Source: Actinomycetota bacterium
GTDB taxonomy: Bacteria; Actinomycetota; Actinomycetes; Nanopelagicales; Nanopelagicaceae
Assembly (NCBI GenBank): GCA_009698515.1
Contig: WLQA01000007.1
Span: forward strand, 1-14,357
DNA: 14,357 nt
Direction: 5' to 3'
Shown: in pieces, positions 12,423 to 14,357 of the stretch
Layout: each line of letters opens with the position of its first letter
Numbering within the stretch: the first letter of the stretch is position 1
Made by a program: the position numbers and the translations under genes
Notes under the pieces: model-generated
The model's input: only the letters and a program-made list of their open reading frames with translations
Database searches by the model: none
What the model was told of the DNA's origin: nothing

Positions 12423-13915
12423 TGGCTAAGATTTCAGTAATTGGTGCTGGTGTTGGTGGTTTAAGTGTTGCTGCCAGATTGGCAAAGCAGGGTCACGTAG
12501 TTGAAATATATGAAGCTTCAGATCGAACTGGTGGAAAGTGTCGAACTGAATGGTTTGGTGACTACAGCTTTGATACTGGACCATCCTTATTAACAATTCC
12601 AGCGGTTTACCGTGACCTGTTTTTAAAAACTGGCAAACGGTTAGAACTTACATTAGATCTAAAACCAGTTGACCCAGCATTTGCCTACCATTTCAGTGAT
12701 GGCACCGAAGTTGTGTTTCCTAATCTTTCAAATCCAAAGACTTATTTAGCGATCGAAAAATCCTTCGGCGCCGATGCTAGTAAACAATGGAAAACGCTTA
12801 TGGATCGAGCAGATGCAATGTGGGAGGTATCTCGCGAACCATTTGTTGAATCAGAGTTAAAATCCATTTGGTCTTTGCTAAAACGTAAGAATTTACTTGG
12901 TGAGTTAAAGCAGATTTCACCATTTACATCACTACGCACTTTAACCAAAAAATATAAGTTAGATCCTCACCTATCCATGATTGTCGATCGCTATGCCACC
13001 TATACCGGTAGTGATCCACGAAAAGCACCTGCTGTGCTGCTAACTATTGCATTTGTGGAAAGCACATTTGGGGCTTGGCATATTACGGGCGGAATCGGAA
13101 AGCTTTCTGAAGCATTAGAAACTCGCTGTCGCGAATTAGGCGTAAAGATTTATTTAAATAAAAAGGTTGCAAAGATAAATACCTCCGCAAACTGTGCAAC
13201 TGGAATTACACTTGAAAATGGTGAAGTGATAACAAGTGATTTAGTTGTGGCAAATGCTGATTCGGAAATTGTTTACAACAACTTAATCGAGCCATCAGTT
13301 AAATCGGCAAAGCCGGAACGGCGCAAATTAAAGAAGGCCAGTAAATCTCTGGCGGGATTCTCCTTGTTACTGGGTTTGGATAACTCAAAAGGAACAGCCG
13401 TGCAAATGCAACACCATAATGTTTACTTCCCCAATAATTATGATGCAGAGTTTGATCAAATTTTTGACAAGCAAGTACCGGTATCTGATCCAACAATTTA
13501 TATTTGTGCGCCAAATGATAAAACAATGGTCAAAGGTGAGAACAGAGAGGCGTGGTTTGTTTTAGTAAATGCCCCAAGACATGATCCAGAAAATGGTTGG
13601 GATTGGCGAAATGGTGCTCAGGAGTACGCATCAGCAATTGTTAAGAAATTAGATCAACTTGGATTAAATGTTAGTCAGCGGCTTGATTACATGGAGTATC
13701 GAACTCCACTTGATCTACAAAATTATGCAATGGCCCCCGGCGGTTCAATTTATGGAACCTCAAGCAACTCAGCACAAAGTGCTTTTTTAAGAGCGCGAAA
13801 TAGATCTAAGGTGAAAAATCTTTATTGTGTTGGTGGCTCCGCCCACCCTGGTGGTGGCTTACCGCTTGTAGGAATTAGCGCAGATATTGTTGCCGAAATT
13901 ATTGGTAAAGCTTAA
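12422..13915 (+). CDS. crtD-like: CrtI/CrtD-family carotenoid desaturase (probable 3,4-desaturase)
   Basis: An FAD-dependent desaturase of the phytoene-desaturase superfamily. Seen: the dinucleotide-binding fold GAGVGG (8-13) with the acidic strand end VEIYEA, the CrtI motif DRTGGKCRTE then FDTGPSLLT, an internal YATYTGSDPRKAPA segment, and the C-terminal FAD motif VGGSAHPGGGLPLVGISADIVAEII. The GGSxHPGGGLPLV form is closer to CrtD-like 3,4-desaturases than to phytoene desaturase (which usually has GAGTHPGAG), so I call it CrtD-like. A ketolase such as CruO or a further CrtI paralogue remains possible. Length 497 is normal. It starts in a TGATG overlap with the glycosyltransferase. Its stop overlaps the stop of the convergent gene. 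Confidence 0.85.
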   Translation: MAKISVIGAGVGGLSVAARLAKQGHVVEIYEASDRTGGKCRTEWFGDYSFDTGPSLLTIPAVYRDLFLKTGKRLELTLDLKPVDPAFAYHFSDGTEVVFPNLSNPKTYLAIEKSFGADASKQWKTLMDRADAMWEVSREPFVESELKSIWSLLKRKNLLGELKQISPFTSLRTLTKKYKLDPHLSMIVDRYATYTGSDPRKAPAVLLTIAFVESTFGAWHITGGIGKLSEALETRCRELGVKIYLNKKVAKINTSANCATGITLENGEVITSDLVVANADSEIVYNNLIEPSVKSAKPERRKLKKASKSLAGFSLLLGLDNSKGTAVQMQHHNVYFPNNYDAEFDQIFDKQVPVSDPTIYICAPNDKTMVKGENREAWFVLVNAPRHDPENGWDWRNGAQEYASAIVKKLDQLGLNVSQRLDYMEYRTPLDLQNYAMAPGGSIYGTSSNSAQSAFLRARNRSKVKNLYCVGGSAHPGGGLPLVGISADIVAEIIGKA

Positions 13916-14357
13916 CTCAATCGTTTGTAAACATTTTTTGAAATTGTTAAGAAACTAATTGATTGCATTACTAACCAAATAATCGCAATTTGATTGATAA
14001 TTTCCAGATCTAAAACAGCTGCAACTAGTGCAACAAATAGAATCGCCGCACGAACTGGCCGCTCGGCAATTGTGACAACCCCAACCTCAGCCAAACCAAG
14101 TCCAGCTGCCCTAGCTCTTAAATACTCTTGCACCGCGGCTAATAAAACAGCGGCCATAACCACATTTTGATTTGCCCCGATGGCGATAAAGGTTAGCGCC
14201 CAAAAAACTTCCGTTAATCTGTCAAAAATAGAATCTACTGCTGCCCCCCATTTGCTTTCTTTATTTGTCACAATGGCCAGTGAGCCATCAACTCCATCAC
14301 AAATTAAAGATGTAATTAAAAGCAAAATTGCCCAGTTATTTTCCGCATTAAAAAATA
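13912..14357 (-). CDS. CDP-alcohol phosphatidyltransferase family protein, N-terminus cut by window edge
   Basis: A membrane enzyme family that transfers a phosphatidyl or phospho-alcohol group from a CDP-activated donor. The frame stays open to the right edge, so the true start lies outside; 147 residues are visible. The signature D-x2-DG-x2-A-x9-G-x3-D-x3-D is present (DGVDGSLA, then GAAVDSIFDR) with all four Asp, but the Arg after the Ala is Ile, which suggests a less common subfamily. Hydrophobic helices follow. Which alcohol is used (inositol phosphate, glycerol phosphate or other) cannot be judged. A TTG at 14325 lies too close to the active-site motif to be the start. The stop codon overlaps the desaturase stop tail to tail. 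Confidence 0.85.
   Translation of the reverse strand, partial: FFNAENNWAILLLITSLICDGVDGSLAIVTNKESKWGAAVDSIFDRLTEVFWALTFIAIGANQNVVMAAVLLAAVQEYLRARAAGLGLAEVGVVTIAERPVRAAILFVALVAAVLDLEIINQIAIIWLVMQSISFLTISKNVYKRLS

Noticed and set aside
12422..13915. Naming the desaturase crtI (phytoene desaturase)
   Set aside because: The C-terminal GGSAHPGGGLPLV motif and the CruF/CruG context fit a CrtD-type enzyme better; a biochemical test would be needed to decide.
14323..14325. TTG as the start of the CDP-alcohol transferase
   Set aside because: The frame is open to the window edge and the TTG leaves only nine residues before the catalytic motif, removing the first membrane helix.

Overview
The window suggests a low-GC actinobacterium, most likely a streamlined freshwater planktonic one of the acI / Nanopelagicales kind. 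This rests on the AT-rich codon use, the mraZ-rsmH start of a dcw cluster beside a DUF3040 membrane protein and dinB, an actinobacterial-type LexA box (TCGAAC-N4-GTTCGA), a mycothiol-type ArsC, very tight gene packing and a carotenoid cluster. The lineage is an inference; no rRNA or other marker lies in the window.

Layout. The left half is on the minus strand. Reading right to left, it holds an SOS mutagenesis operon (DUF6504 protein, DnaE2 polymerase, DinB), a small DUF3040 membrane protein ending in a UUCG-loop terminator, and then the start of the division/cell-wall cluster (mraZ, and rsmH cut by the left edge). The mraZ promoter lies in a striking helically phased array of MraZ boxes. The mraZ-rsmH spacer holds a 156-bp element bounded by 25-bp inverted repeats.

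A 150-bp divergent control region (about 6625-6780) separates this half from the right half, which is on the plus strand. Its minus-strand promoter is probably leaderless and has the LexA box at the start site. Its plus-strand promoter, for a DoxX-family membrane protein, has a near-perfect palindromic operator over the -35. DoxX ends in a strong terminator. After it come eight genes with gaps of 17 bp or less or with overlaps: a TauE/SafE permease, a MIP (aquaporin-family) channel, an arsenate reductase, an alpha/beta hydrolase, a CrtA-like monooxygenase, CruF, a CruG-like glycosyltransferase and a CrtD/CrtI-type desaturase. The first part reads as a minimal arsenic-detoxification unit (reductase plus channel, no ArsB/Acr3 and no ArsR). 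The second part reads as late steps making a hydroxylated, desaturated, possibly ketolated and glycosylated carotenoid. On the right edge a CDP-alcohol phosphotransferase gene converges on the desaturase and is cut by the window end.

No gap without a gene exceeds about 205 bp. No tRNA, rRNA, CRISPR array, insertion sequence or phage gene was seen.
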